In this document: piece by piece, positions 1 to 10,038 of the stretch
Layout: the number at the start of each line of letters is the position of its first letter
Position numbering within the stretch: position 1 is the first letter of the stretch
DNA from: Deltaproteobacteria bacterium
GTDB lineage: Bacteria > Desulfobacterota > GWC2-55-46 > UBA9637
DNA length: 42,280 nucleotides
Reading direction: 5' to 3'
Assembly (NCBI GenBank): GCA_016200645.1
Contig: JACQEJ010000131.1
Span: 1-42,280 of the forward strand
The notes under the pieces: model-generated
The model's database searches: none
Told to the model about the DNA's origin: nothing
The model's input: only the letters and a program-made list of their open reading frames with translations
Program-made: the position numbers and the translations under genes

Positions 1-2
1 GC

Positions 3-83
3 TTTTGGGATATGCCGAGGCCAAAGGATAAAAAAGGGCTGGCTCTCGGCGCCCTTTTACGAGAGCGGGAGGAAGGGAGATGA
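3..83 (+). CDS. Antitoxin C-terminus (Phd/YefM-like), partial at window edge
   Basis: The frame starting at base 3 is open from the window edge and ends in TGA at 81-83. The last residues include WDMPRPKDKKG and ALLREREEGR, the proline-rich then basic tail typical of small antitoxins paired with PIN toxins. Its stop overlaps the start of the next gene in an ATGA arrangement, the usual translational coupling of an antitoxin to its toxin. Only about 26 residues are inside the window, so the family (Phd/YefM versus another VapB type) is inference. Confidence 0.6.
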   Translation, partial: FWDMPRPKDKKGLALGALLREREEGR

Positions 84-511
84 TATTCTGGGATTCTTCC
101 GCCATAATCCCCTTATGTATTGACGAGCCGCAGACCAAGTCTGTCCGGCAGATAGCTGTGAAGGACAGCGCCTTAGCAGTCTGGTGGGGCAGCTTCATAG
201 AGTGCTGTTCAGCCTTTGCCCGCTTACGGCGCGAGGGATTTCTAAAACCCGACGAGGAAGACGGCGTGCGGCATCTTCTCACCCTTCTCTCGGATACATG
301 GACGGAGATTGAACCCTGCGAGGATATACGGGATATTGCAGGCAGGCTTCTTATGCTGCACCCTCTCCGCGCCGCAAATGCCTTGCAGCTTTCCGCTGCG
401 CTCGTATGGGCTGGGAAAAGGCCAAAAGGCCATTATTTCGTCTGTCTTGATTCAAAACTGAGAGATGCGGCAAGAAAAGAAGGATTTGCGCTGCTTCCCG
501 CCCAGATATAA
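80..511 (+). CDS. PIN-domain ribonuclease toxin, VapC-like, with D-to-N change at a catalytic position
   Basis: A 143-residue PIN-domain protein of usual VapC length. Such toxins cut RNA using a cluster of acidic residues that hold Mg or Mn, and are neutralised by the antitoxin encoded just upstream. Visible landmarks are D5 in the first strand (IFWDSSA), E41 (SFIECCSAF), the segment LRAANALQLSAALVWA around residue 100, and D124 (FVCLDSKL). Family members normally read RAADAL at the third landmark; here the codon is AAT, giving N100 in place of Asp. The toxin may therefore be weakened or inactive, although the frame is intact. Start ATG at 80 is fixed by the 4-base ATGA overlap with the antitoxin. 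The next gene converges on it 7 bases downstream. Confidence 0.85.
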   Translation: MIFWDSSAIIPLCIDEPQTKSVRQIAVKDSALAVWWGSFIECCSAFARLRREGFLKPDEEDGVRHLLTLLSDTWTEIEPCEDIRDIAGRLLMLHPLRAANALQLSAALVWAGKRPKGHYFVCLDSKLRDAARKEGFALLPAQI

Positions 512-518
512 TTTCCAT

Positions 519-1745
519 TCACTCATACCTCAAGCACTCCACCGGCGCCAATAAGGACGCCTTTCTTGCCGGATAAAAACCGAAGAATACCCCTACTGCC
601 GCTGAAAATCCGAATGACAGGAGAATCGCCATAGGTGATATGGCTATTCCCCATCCAGCGAAATGAGAGATGAACCATGAGCCTATAACGCCAAGAATAA
701 TTCCGATGGAGCCGCCGATAACGGCAAGCACCACCGCCTCTATCAAAAACTGCATGAGTATGTCCCCCCCCCGTGCGCCGACTGCCATGCGGATGCCTAT
801 CTCCCTCGTCCTTTCCGTAACCGACACCAGCATGATGTTCATAATGCCGATGCCGCCGACAATAAGAGAAACAGACGCTATGGAGCCGAGAAGGATGGAC
901 ATGATTTTTGCCGACTCCTCCGCAGCAGCCATCATCTCCGTGAGATTGCGGACAGTGAAATCATCCTCTCTGCCTGTTGGTATATGATGCCTCTGCCGCA
1001 AAAGCGCGGCAATGTTTTTTTCAGCGTCTTTAAGAGCCGTAGGAGAAACTGCCTTTACGATAATTATCCTCACCATGCCTGGAAAGGCTGTGCCGAAGAG
1101 TTTTTTCTGGGCAGTGGTAACAGGGATATAGATACTGTCGTCCTGGTCTTGGCCAATGGGCGATTGTCCTTTTCTGGATAAAACACCAATGACTTTAAAT
1201 GGTATTTTTTTTATCCTTATAATCTTTCCCAACGGGTCTTCGTCGCCGAAAAGATTTTCCACTACGGTCTTGCCGACCAACGCAACCTTTGTGGCGCCGT
1301 CAACATCCCTCTGGGTAAATATCGCGCCGGACTCAACAGGCCAATCCCTTATATCAAAAAAGCTCGGTGTTGTGCCGGTAATAACAGTGCTCCAGTTCTG
1401 GTTTCCGTAAACCACCTGCGCCGTGCCTGGAAGAAGAGGCGCGGCATAGGCCGCATCAGGCACCTCCTGGGCTATTGCCTTTGCATCATCCGAGGTGAGT
1501 GTGGGGGTTGATCCGAAACCCATCCTAAGCCCGCCGCTGGTGGCGGCCCCGGGGAGTATCATCAAAAGATTTGAGCCTATGCTCTCAATCTGTTTTGAAA
1601 TCTGCTCTCTCGCGCCTGAGCCCACGGATATCATTGCTATCACCGCAGCGACGCCTATGATGATGCCGAGCATGGTAAGCCCGGACCGCATCTTGTTTAT
1701 GCTCAAAGCATTGACGGCTATTTTTACGGTTGAGAGAGTGTTCAT
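519..1745 (-). CDS. MacB-type ABC transporter permease (FtsX/MacB core)
   Basis: A 408-residue permease of the MacB/LolCE class. The first transmembrane helix lies at about residues 20-42, followed by a periplasmic MacB core domain to about 280 (GSNLLMILPG, AAPLLPG, TPSFFDIRDWPVESG). An FtsX domain with three more helices ends in the typical PARKASLLAPVECLRYE tail. It would work with the separate ATPase encoded just upstream and the MacA-like protein before that, exporting a substrate across the periplasm through an outer-membrane channel. In E. coli MacB the ATPase and permease are fused; here they are split, as in many Gram-negatives. Start ATG overlaps the ATPase stop by 4 bases (ATGA). 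It is the last gene of the operon. Substrate unknown. Confidence 0.92.
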   Translation of the reverse strand: MNTLSTVKIAVNALSINKMRSGLTMLGIIIGVAAVIAMISVGSGAREQISKQIESIGSNLLMILPGAATSGGLRMGFGSTPTLTSDDAKAIAQEVPDAAYAAPLLPGTAQVVYGNQNWSTVITGTTPSFFDIRDWPVESGAIFTQRDVDGATKVALVGKTVVENLFGDEDPLGKIIRIKKIPFKVIGVLSRKGQSPIGQDQDDSIYIPVTTAQKKLFGTAFPGMVRIIIVKAVSPTALKDAEKNIAALLRQRHHIPTGREDDFTVRNLTEMMAAAEESAKIMSILLGSIASVSLIVGGIGIMNIMLVSVTERTREIGIRMAVGARGGDILMQFLIEAVVLAVIGGSIGIILGVIGSWFISHFAGWGIAISPMAILLSFGFSAAVGVFFGFYPARKASLLAPVECLRYE

Positions 1746-2422
1746 TCATCCTTCACCACCTTTCCGTCCTTAAAATACACATGCCTGTCCGCATATGCTG
1801 CAATATCTGACTCATGGGTTACCATGACGATGGTAATGCCGTTTTCTTTGTTCAGTTTTGTAAACAGGGTCATGAGCTCGGCGCTGGCTTGGGAATCAAG
1901 ATTGCCGGTGGGCTCATCCGCCAGAATCAGGGCAGGGTTATTGATCAATGCCCTGGCTATGGCGACCCTCTGCTGCTGTCCGCCGGACAACTGGCTCGGT
2001 CTGTGATATGCCCTGTCTTCCAATCCTACAGATTTTAACGCAGCCAGCGCCCTTATTTTTCTGTCTTTTACCGGAGAGCCGTTGTATAAGAGCGGGAGTT
2101 CAACATTCTGGAGCGCGGACATGCGCTGGAGAAGATTGAAACTCTGAAACACAAAGCCTATCTTTTTATTGCGTATGCCTGCCAGCTTGTCTTTGCTGAG
2201 GCTTGCCACTTCCTGTCCATCCAGCAGATAATTGCCTGCAGTAGGTTTATCAAGACATCCGATAATATTCATAAATGTGGATTTGCCTGAGCCGGATGCT
2301 CCCATGACCGCCACGAATTCACCTTCATCTATGGCAAGGGAAACCCCCCTGACAGCATGAAAATCCACATTGCCCATTCTATATATCTTGACAAGATTCT
2401 CGACTTCTATCAGCGGCGACAT
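1742..2422 (-). CDS. MacB/LolD-type ABC transporter ATP-binding protein
   Basis: A 226-residue ATPase of the MacB/LolD group. Walker A GASGSGKST lies at 41-49, the Q-loop glutamine at 93, signature LSGGQQQ at 145-151, Walker B LILADEPT at 165-172 with catalytic E170, and the switch histidine at 203 (VTHES). It should energise the permease encoded next, with which it overlaps by 4 bases. The gene follows macA by 5 bases. No clear Shine-Dalgarno precedes the ATG, so translation may depend on coupling with macA. Confidence 0.94.
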   Translation of the reverse strand: MSPLIEVENLVKIYRMGNVDFHAVRGVSLAIDEGEFVAVMGASGSGKSTFMNIIGCLDKPTAGNYLLDGQEVASLSKDKLAGIRNKKIGFVFQSFNLLQRMSALQNVELPLLYNGSPVKDRKIRALAALKSVGLEDRAYHRPSQLSGGQQQRVAIARALINNPALILADEPTGNLDSQASAELMTLFTKLNKENGITIVMVTHESDIAAYADRHVYFKDGKVVKDE

Positions 2423-2427
2423 ATTTT

Positions 2428-3618
2428 TTATCGTAGGAATCCATGAGGAGGAGCGGATACCCCTTGGGCAGGTTTATTGCCGCTCTTTGCTGCGGACTCT
2501 AGAATAACCTCATCCCCTTCTTTAACATCCCCTTCTTTGATCTCTATAAAAGCGCCGTCACTGATGCCTGTTTTTATGGACACCGGTTTTAATTGACCGC
2601 CGCTTAAGAGCCATATCTTTTGGCCCTTTTCCTCTCTTGCCAGTTTTTGGCCTGCATCTTCTTGTTCCTTCGGCTTAAACCGCAGCGCTGCATTGGGAAC
2701 TTTAAGAACATCTTCCTTATGCGCGGTTACGATGGACACATTCGCGGTCATGCCCGGCTTTAACTTCAATTCCTTATTGGCCACTTCAATGATCACATCG
2801 TAGGTGACCACATTCTGGACAATAATCGGCGCATTGCGTATCTGGGATACAACCCCTTTGAAAACCAATTCGGGAAACGCGTCAACGGTAAACTTTGCCT
2901 CCTGACCTAATTTCACGGTTCCGATATCCGCCTCATCCACGCTGGTGTCAACCTGCATTTTTGTCAAATCCTTTGCAATGGTAAAGAGCGTCGGGGTCTG
3001 AAACGACGCTGCAACGGTCTGGCCGATGTCAACATTTCTGGAAATGACTATCCCGTCAACCGGCGATTTTATAATCGTGTATTCAAGATTTACTTCTGCA
3101 AGCTCCAAAGCCGCCCTATTCTGCTCCACCTGCGCTTCGGACGATTTCACCTGAGCCTCAGCAGAGAGATACGCCGCCTCTGCGCTGTCCAGATCGTTCT
3201 GCGCGGTAAGACCTTCTTTGAATAATTTTGACGACCTCTCAAACTTCTGTTTTTTGTCAACAAGGTCTGCGTTGGATTTTTCCAGATTGGCCTTTGCATT
3301 GAGCAGATTCGCCTTTGCCTGATCCCGCTGGGCAAGGAAGGTCTTCTGGTCAAGCGTAGCTATAACCTGCCCCTGCTTGACTACAGAATTAAAATCCGCA
3401 TGAAGCCCTTTGATGGTGCCTGAAACCTGACTGCCGACCTGCACCGTAACAACCGCATTGAGTGTGCCTGTTGCGGAAACCTTTGATTCTATAGAACCCC
3501 GCTCAATCTTTGCAGTTTTGTATTTTACCGCCTGATTATTCCCCTTGAGAAAAAAATACCAGACGCTAACGCCGACGGCTGCAAGGAGTAAAATAGCGAT
3601 GATTGTTTTTTTGAGCAT
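2428..3618 (-). CDS. macA: MacA-like periplasmic membrane-fusion protein (HlyD/RND-MFP family)
   Basis: A 396-residue adaptor with one N-terminal transmembrane anchor (about residues 4-24), a barrel-sandwich/lipoyl half-motif (VGSQVSGTIKGL), a long alpha-helical hairpin rich in Ala, Lys and Glu (about 95-175), the second lipoyl half (IIKSPVDGIVISRNVDIGQTV) and a beta-barrel domain. Such proteins join an inner-membrane transporter to a TolC-like channel. Its position directly before a split MacB pair makes the MacA assignment firm at family level. AGAGGAAAC is a good ribosome site before ATG 3618. The C-terminus (about residues 330-396) is longer and more charged than usual. The only TolC-like gene in the operon lies far upstream, so both pumps may share it. 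Confidence 0.92.
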   Translation of the reverse strand: MLKKTIIAILLLAAVGVSVWYFFLKGNNQAVKYKTAKIERGSIESKVSATGTLNAVVTVQVGSQVSGTIKGLHADFNSVVKQGQVIATLDQKTFLAQRDQAKANLLNAKANLEKSNADLVDKKQKFERSSKLFKEGLTAQNDLDSAEAAYLSAEAQVKSSEAQVEQNRAALELAEVNLEYTIIKSPVDGIVISRNVDIGQTVAASFQTPTLFTIAKDLTKMQVDTSVDEADIGTVKLGQEAKFTVDAFPELVFKGVVSQIRNAPIIVQNVVTYDVIIEVANKELKLKPGMTANVSIVTAHKEDVLKVPNAALRFKPKEQEDAGQKLAREEKGQKIWLLSGGQLKPVSIKTGISDGAFIEIKEGDVKEGDEVILESAAKSGNKPAQGVSAPPHGFLR

Positions 3619-3632
3619 GTTTCCTCTCTTTT

Positions 3633-4127
3633 CTAGGTCTTCTTTATCCCTATAAAACTTGCGACACCCATTCCCACAAGCCCCGATATAATGGCGACAG
3701 CTCCGATGATTGTGAGATTAAACGCCCAATACAGGTGAAATACGCCGCCAAGATAGAGCATCCCCGAATGGAATACTGCGCCCACTAAAAAAAGAAGGCT
3801 CAATAATGCCTTGAAATTGGCAGGAATGGCAAGGCTTAAAAGCACCACGCCTGCGGCGATATTGAGCAGGGCTTCAAGATTGCCATGTCCGTGCGCGCCC
3901 TTGGCCATAGGTTTTTCAACCTTTAGATAATCAAGGATGCCGGTTAAAGCCTCTGCTGTGGAAGCGCCGGTTGGCTGCGTCTCCTGCTTTACCTTGTCCG
4001 CTGCCTGGCTAGCCTTCTCCATCGCCTGCTTGGTGATTCCGAAATGAGGCACCATGACCGTGGGCCCAAGCACAGCGGTAAACGCAAAATAGATAAATCC
4101 GAAAACGATATTGATTTTGCCGTTCAT
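3633..4127 (-). CDS. Small integral membrane protein of unknown function in efflux operon
   Basis: I do not recognise the family. The 164-residue product has a first hydrophobic segment at about 7-28, then a polar Lys/Gln-rich stretch (about 35-70), a short Gly/His segment (AHGHGN, about 98-103), and three closely spaced hydrophobic helices to the C-terminus. It ends FIGIKKT, so the tail is likely cytoplasmic. A strong ribosome site (AAGGAGGGA) stands just before ATG 4127, so it is probably well translated. It lies between the RND pump and macA, 14 bases before macA, in the same direction. Co-transcription suggests a role connected with export or envelope stress, but nothing in the sequence gives a mechanism. 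Confidence 0.75.
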   Translation of the reverse strand: MNGKINIVFGFIYFAFTAVLGPTVMVPHFGITKQAMEKASQAADKVKQETQPTGASTAEALTGILDYLKVEKPMAKGAHGHGNLEALLNIAAGVVLLSLAIPANFKALLSLLFLVGAVFHSGMLYLGGVFHLYWAFNLTIIGAVAIISGLVGMGVASFIGIKKT

Positions 4128-4172
4128 AAGATAGTCCCTCCTTAATTAAAGACGATGACAGATAATAAAAGG

Positions 4173-4361
4173 TTACAACTTATAGCCTCCTTTTTCAGAT
4201 GTAGGGGCGACCCTTGTGGTCGCCCGCTCTTTGGAAGAGGCAAGCCACTCCCCTACATTTTCAGATGCGGCAACTTCGCGCCATTCTTCCTCGGTAAATG
4301 TCTTTTTTCCGTGAATCATAGCTGGAATGAGGCCGTGTCGTTCCGCCCATTCATGGCTCAT
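4173..4361 (-). CDS. Possible small protein extended in frame by a GTAGGGGC element
   Basis: A 62-codon open frame in the 270-base gap between the RND pump and the membrane protein. The first 32 residues look protein-like (GKKTFTEEEWREVAASE), then the frame runs through the GTAGGGGC element, read as ATTRVAPTSE, and ends KGGYKL. Removing the 66-base insertion restores a 40-residue frame reading AASEKGGYKL. The start lies in the ATGAGCCATGA repeat with no ribosome site. It may be a real small protein, a decaying fragment or chance. Confidence 0.3.
   Translation of the reverse strand: MSHEWAERHGLIPAMIHGKKTFTEEEWREVAASENVGEWLASSKERATTRVAPTSEKGGYKL
4192..4267 (-). mobile_element. MITE-like GTAGGGGC element with direct-repeat flanks
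   Basis: A 58-base element (4200-4257) begins TGTAGGGG and ends CCCCTACA, so its ends are inverted repeats. It contains an inner dyad GGGCGACC/GGTCGCCC. It is flanked by the direct repeat TTTTCAGATG at 4192-4201 and 4258-4267, as expected for a target-site duplication of 8 to 10 bases. Related elements lie at 36675-36770 and 38870-38898, and a diverged one at 19652-19680. No transposase is encoded; movement in trans is inference. Confidence 0.6.
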
Positions 4362-4415
4362 AGTTCATGGCTCATAGCTCATGGCTGATAGTAAAAACTA
4401 TGAGCTATCAGCTAT
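4351..4415. repeat. Two-armed GCTCATAG/CTATGAGC repeat at RND gene end
   Basis: Units such as TCATGGCTCATAG recur, then after TAAAAA the opposing arm CTATGAGCTATCAGC follows, so transcripts could form an imperfect hairpin. The RND pump stop codon (TAG, 4398-4400) and its last residues IADSS are encoded inside the second arm. A close relative lies at 11715-11790. Confidence 0.75.
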
Positions 4416-7400
4416 TCTCATTATCCTCTTCATCCACTCTTTCATATCATCAAACACAGAATAGACAACCGGTATCACGAGCAGGGTTATTATAAGGCAT
4501 AAAACCTGGCCGCCGACCACTGCTATTGCCATGGATGCCCTGGACGCAGAGCCGTCACCCCTGCCCAATGCAACAGGAAGCATGCCTGCCACAATGGCAA
4601 GGGTTGTCATAAGAATCGGCCTTAATCTTACCCTGTTTGCCTCTATCTGCGCCTCATACAAAGCCATGCCTCTGCGTCTCAAGGTGTTGGTGTAATCCAC
4701 TACCAGTATTGCATTTTTTTTCACAACGCCTATCAAAACAAACATGCCCATAAAGCTGTAGATATTCAATGTGCTGCCTAACATGAGGAGGCTTAACAAG
4801 CCGAACGGAATACTCAGGAAAATAGATGCCATAATGGTTACCGGGTGCAGAAAACTTTCAAACTGCGCCGCAAGCACTATATATATAAAAATAAGGCTTA
4901 AAACAAACGCCAATATAAAATTGACGAATGCCTCCTTCATGAGCTTGCCTCTTCCGAGATATGATGTGCTGTATGCCGGAGGCATATTCATCTCCTTTAA
5001 TATGCCGTTGGCCTGATTTACGGCCTCGCCCAGCGGCTTATTGAAAAGATTGGATATGACGGTTATCTGCCGCTCCTGAGCATAGCGGTCTATCTGCGCC
5101 GGACTGGTACCGCTGGCAAGGGATGTAATATTGCTCAGCTTAACCAGATTGCCATCCGCGCCTGGCACAGTGAGATTTTCTATTTGCCTTGCATCTTTCC
5201 TGTAGTCAGCCGCAAGCCGCAATCGGACATTATACTGTTCATCCCCTTCCCTGAAAAGGCTTACCTTGTCGCCGCCGACCATTGTCCTCAAGCTTGAGGC
5301 AACGGTCTCTACCTTTACACCGAGGTCGGACGCCTTTTCCCTCTCTATCCGCACCTGCGTTTCAGGATGTCGGAGAGCCTGGCCGGTGTCAGTGTCGACA
5401 AAACCAGGAATGGCAGAGAGTCTCTTGATAAGCGTCCTTGAATACTCATCCAGTTTTTCCAGCTCAGGACCGCGTATGACAAGATTGAAAGGGGTTTGTT
5501 TGAAACCGCCGCCTGAAATAAGATTTATATTCTGGACGCTTAGCCTCAGCCCCGAAAATTTTTTCAGACGCTTCCTTGCATCCTGCATGATAGCCTGCTG
5601 GCTTCTTTTCCTCTCTGTAAGTTGTTTCAAGCCGACATAAACCGAGGCATCGGTTACATTTGATTGATACTGTCCCATCACGCCAATGGTAGTAAAGATG
5701 TGCTCCACCTCAGGGATTTTTCTCAACTCTGTTTCAATCTCTTTTACAATCTCATCGCTCTTTTCAAGAGATGAGCCGGGCGGCGTTTCAACGATTACCT
5801 CAAATTCGCTCATGTCGTCATCAACAATAAATTCGCCTTTTAAAAACTTCATGATCAATACAGGGGAGAAAAAGAGGGCAATGGCAAGGATGACGACAAT
5901 AGCTCTGTGACCAAGACACCACTTGAGCATTGCCATATAAGCCCGCTCCAGAAGGCTGTAAAAGAACGACTGCTTTGATGCACCCTTGTCGGAATTCTTC
6001 GGCGCCTTCAACAGGCGCGATGAGAGCATGGGCGTAAGCGTGAACGAGACGAGAAGCGATACGGCTATGGCCATAGTAGCGGTGATGCCGAAACTCTTAA
6101 AGAACATGCCCACAGTTCCGCCCATGAACGCAACCGGCAAAAATATGACAACGAGCGAAAGGGTTGTTGCCATGACAGCCAAAGCGATTTCCTTGGTGCC
6201 GCTTATGGCAGCGTCAAACGGGGATTTGCCCTCTTCCTCTATGTGCCGGAAGACATTTTCCAGCACGATGATCGCGTCGTCAATCACAATGCCCGTGCAT
6301 ACGGAAAGCGCAAGGAGCGTCATGTTATTGAGCGTAAAGCCCATATAACGCATGGCGGTAAAGGTGGCGATAATTGAAGTCGGAATGGCAAGCGCTGCGA
6401 TGAATGCGGTTCTGATGTTTCGTATAAAAAACAAGATGATCACGCTGGCAAGAAAACCGCCAAGAACCAGGTGCTCTTCAACCTGGGATACAGCACGTTT
6501 GATAAAACGGGATTGGTCTTTTACAATTTCAATGTTAATATCTTTCGGGAGGATATCTTTAAACTCTTTGAGTTTTTCCTTAACCCTGTCTGTAACTTCA
6601 ACCGTGTTTGTGCCCGACTGTTTTCTTATGAGGAGCGATACGGCATTATTCCCATCCAGGCGGGATAAGGTTCTTGGCTCTTCCTCGCCATCAAGGACAT
6701 AACCGATATCCTTTAATCTTACAGGCGCGCCTTTATAGTCTGCAACAATGAGGTTATTAAAATCATCAACCCTTTCAATACGCCCCATTGTCCTCAGGCC
6801 TTGTTCACGGCTTTGCCAGGTAAGCCTTCCGCCCGGTATTTCAATATTCTGTCTCGCAACAGCTTCTTTAACCTGCTGGATACTCAGGTTATATGTGGCA
6901 AGCCTATAGGGATTAACAAATATCTGTATCTCCCGCTTCCTATCGCCGACAAAGGATATATCGCCGACATCCTTTACTGTCTCAAGCTGGCGCTTTATCT
7001 TCTTGTCGGCAATCTCCGTTATTTCCCTGGCGGATCGTTTGCCGGAGACAACAATAGCCATAACGGGCGCGGCATCCGGGTCAAATTTTTCTATGGCAGG
7101 CGCATCTGTGCCTGGAGGAAAATCAGAGACAATGGTGGATACCTTTTCTCTTACCTCATTGGCTGCCACATTGATGTCCTTCTCCAGCACAAATGTGGCA
7201 TAGACCTGAGACTGTCCTTCAATGGTGGTGGAGCGGAGCTCGTCAATGCCGTTTATGGTATTGACAACTTCCTCTATCCTTTTGGTAATCTGGTTTTCTA
7301 TCTCTTCAGGGTTTGCGCCTTCAAGGGTTGTTGTTATTGTAATTGTAGGCAGATCTACCTTCGGGAATAAGTCAACGCCCAGCTCACGGTACGAGGCAAG

Positions 7401-7475
7401 CCCCAAAACCACAAGGCTCATCACAAGCATTGTGGCAAATACCGGTCTTCTTACACAGATTTCGTATAGTGACAT
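4398..7475 (-). CDS. RND-family multidrug/solute efflux pump (HAE1/AcrB type)
   Basis: A 1025-residue inner-membrane pump of normal HAE1 length, starting with the family N-terminus MSLYEICVRRPVFATML. The proton-relay pair D399-D400 is in helix 4 (CTGIVIDDAIIVLENV), and the matching lysine is K920 in helix 10 (GVVKKNAILVVDY). Two large periplasmic loops lie at about 35-330 and 560-830. It should exchange protons for substrates and pass them to the AcrA-like adaptor and TolC-like channel encoded just upstream. The leader before ATG 7475 is the 7485-7515 repeat and shows no Shine-Dalgarno. The C-terminus IADSS and the stop codon lie within another repeat. The substrate is not predictable; metal-exporter (CusA) motifs are not evident. 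Confidence 0.95.
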   Translation of the reverse strand: MSLYEICVRRPVFATMLVMSLVVLGLASYRELGVDLFPKVDLPTITITTTLEGANPEEIENQITKRIEEVVNTINGIDELRSTTIEGQSQVYATFVLEKDINVAANEVREKVSTIVSDFPPGTDAPAIEKFDPDAAPVMAIVVSGKRSAREITEIADKKIKRQLETVKDVGDISFVGDRKREIQIFVNPYRLATYNLSIQQVKEAVARQNIEIPGGRLTWQSREQGLRTMGRIERVDDFNNLIVADYKGAPVRLKDIGYVLDGEEEPRTLSRLDGNNAVSLLIRKQSGTNTVEVTDRVKEKLKEFKDILPKDINIEIVKDQSRFIKRAVSQVEEHLVLGGFLASVIILFFIRNIRTAFIAALAIPTSIIATFTAMRYMGFTLNNMTLLALSVCTGIVIDDAIIVLENVFRHIEEEGKSPFDAAISGTKEIALAVMATTLSLVVIFLPVAFMGGTVGMFFKSFGITATMAIAVSLLVSFTLTPMLSSRLLKAPKNSDKGASKQSFFYSLLERAYMAMLKWCLGHRAIVVILAIALFFSPVLIMKFLKGEFIVDDDMSEFEVIVETPPGSSLEKSDEIVKEIETELRKIPEVEHIFTTIGVMGQYQSNVTDASVYVGLKQLTERKRSQQAIMQDARKRLKKFSGLRLSVQNINLISGGGFKQTPFNLVIRGPELEKLDEYSRTLIKRLSAIPGFVDTDTGQALRHPETQVRIEREKASDLGVKVETVASSLRTMVGGDKVSLFREGDEQYNVRLRLAADYRKDARQIENLTVPGADGNLVKLSNITSLASGTSPAQIDRYAQERQITVISNLFNKPLGEAVNQANGILKEMNMPPAYSTSYLGRGKLMKEAFVNFILAFVLSLIFIYIVLAAQFESFLHPVTIMASIFLSIPFGLLSLLMLGSTLNIYSFMGMFVLIGVVKKNAILVVDYTNTLRRRGMALYEAQIEANRVRLRPILMTTLAIVAGMLPVALGRGDGSASRASMAIAVVGGQVLCLIITLLVIPVVYSVFDDMKEWMKRIMRIADSS

Positions 7476-7484
7476 AAATTTATA

Positions 7485-7560
7485 AGGCTATGGGCAATGG
7501 GCTATAGGCTATAGTTTTTTGTTTTTCCCCTATTGCCCCTCCCCTATTGCCTATTGCCTG
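7485..7560. repeat. Two-armed heptad repeat between AcrA-like and RND genes
   Basis: The left arm has CTATGGGCAATGGGCTATAG units (7488-7515). The right arm has CCTATTGCC units (7529-7559) in the opposite sense, around a T-rich centre. The right arm carries the stop codon of the AcrA-like gene, giving the C-terminal residues GNRQ. The same family recurs at 23038-23147, where it closes rimM with the same residues. Confidence 0.8.
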
Positions 7561-8706
7561 TTCTTTCCACCTTTGCTCCGTCAAATAACTGGTCAAGGCC
7601 GGTTGTGGCAACGATCTCTCCGGGCTTCACCCCTTCAGCAATCTCTACCATGCCTGCCTCACGGATACCGGTCTGTATCAGCCGTTCTCTGGCTGCGCCA
7701 TTGACAATCACATAGACCTTGTTTATGCCGACATAGGAATATACGGCATTCTCTGGAACAAAGGGGACATCTTTTTCCTCTTTCAGTTTGATAACAGCCC
7801 TGGCAAAAAAACCGGATTTCAATTTATTGCCTGGATTAGGCGCTTCAGCCTCAATGGAAAAAGTCCTGGTCTTTTCATCAATTGAGGGGCTTACGCGGAT
7901 AATCTTGCCAGGAAATGTCTCATTCGGATATGCATCTATATGGATAGCAATATCCTGGCCAACCTTTACCTGAGGGGCAAAAGGCTCCGGCACATTGCCA
8001 AGAAATTTCAGCGGATCATTCTTGACCAGTATAAAGAGCGGGGCTTTGTCCTTGAGCATCTCTCCCGCCGATACAAGCCTTTTTTTCACATAGCCTGTTA
8101 TAGGCGATCTTATTTCTGTATCCGCAAGCTGCTTCTTTGCCGCTTCAAGCTGCGCCTTTGTCTGATTTACCTGAGCATCCGCCTGCTTTAACTGGGCGTC
8201 TGCCACATCATACTGGGTCTGCACGGCATCACGCTGGCTTACAGAAACAACGCCTTCTGAGAAAAGGTTTGCATATCTCTTGAGATTTGTGCCGGCCTCC
8301 GTCCAGACAGCCTTTGCCCTTTCAAGGCTGCGGATATTGGTCTCCAGCGCAGCCTCGGCATTATCAAGATTTGCTCTGGCGTCTTTCTGGTCCAGTCTAA
8401 GCAGGAGCTCTCCTTCCTTTACCCTATCGCCGAGGTCGGCAAATATCTTTTCAATGGCGCCTGGGCTTTCATTGCCGACCGTAACCTCATCCCACGGCGC
8501 CAGTGTCCCTGTTGCCTCAATGGTCCTTTGAACAGTTTTGCCTATTGCGACTGCGGTATTTATTTTAAATACGCTTTCCCCTTTGTTCTCAGCCTTTTTT
8601 ACCGCCTCGTTTCCTTTGGAACAAGACACGAGAATCAGCGCGGCCGCCGCTATGCATATTGCGCTGAAAAAATATGTCATATTTGACTTATAAGACCTAT
8701 TTTTCA

Positions 8707-8707
<1 letters not shown>
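7544..8707 (-). CDS. AcrA-like periplasmic adaptor lipoprotein (RND membrane-fusion protein)
   Basis: A 387-residue adaptor. Its N-terminal signal ends in the lipobox LVSC, so Cys29 is likely lipidated and the protein anchored to the inner membrane facing the periplasm. A lipoyl half-motif (EKIFADLGDRVKEGELLLRLD), a coiled-coil hairpin (about 105-190), the second lipoyl half (IRSPITGYVKKRLVSAGEML) and beta-barrel domains follow. It should bridge the RND pump and the TolC-like channel. The start overlaps the tolC stop (TAATG). The first codons (KNRSYKSN) match the ATAGGTCTTATAAGTC repeat seen after polA and trmD. The last residues GNRQ plus stop are encoded by the 7529-7559 repeat. Confidence 0.93.

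Positions 8708-10034
<1,327 letters not shown>

Positions 10035-10038
<4 letters not shown>

Noticed and set aside
6801-7370. Long plus-strand frames opposite the RND pump and other large genes (for example 670-987, 6801-7370)
   Set aside because: They are out-of-phase shadows of clearly conserved genes, with no recognisable domains or ribosome sites.
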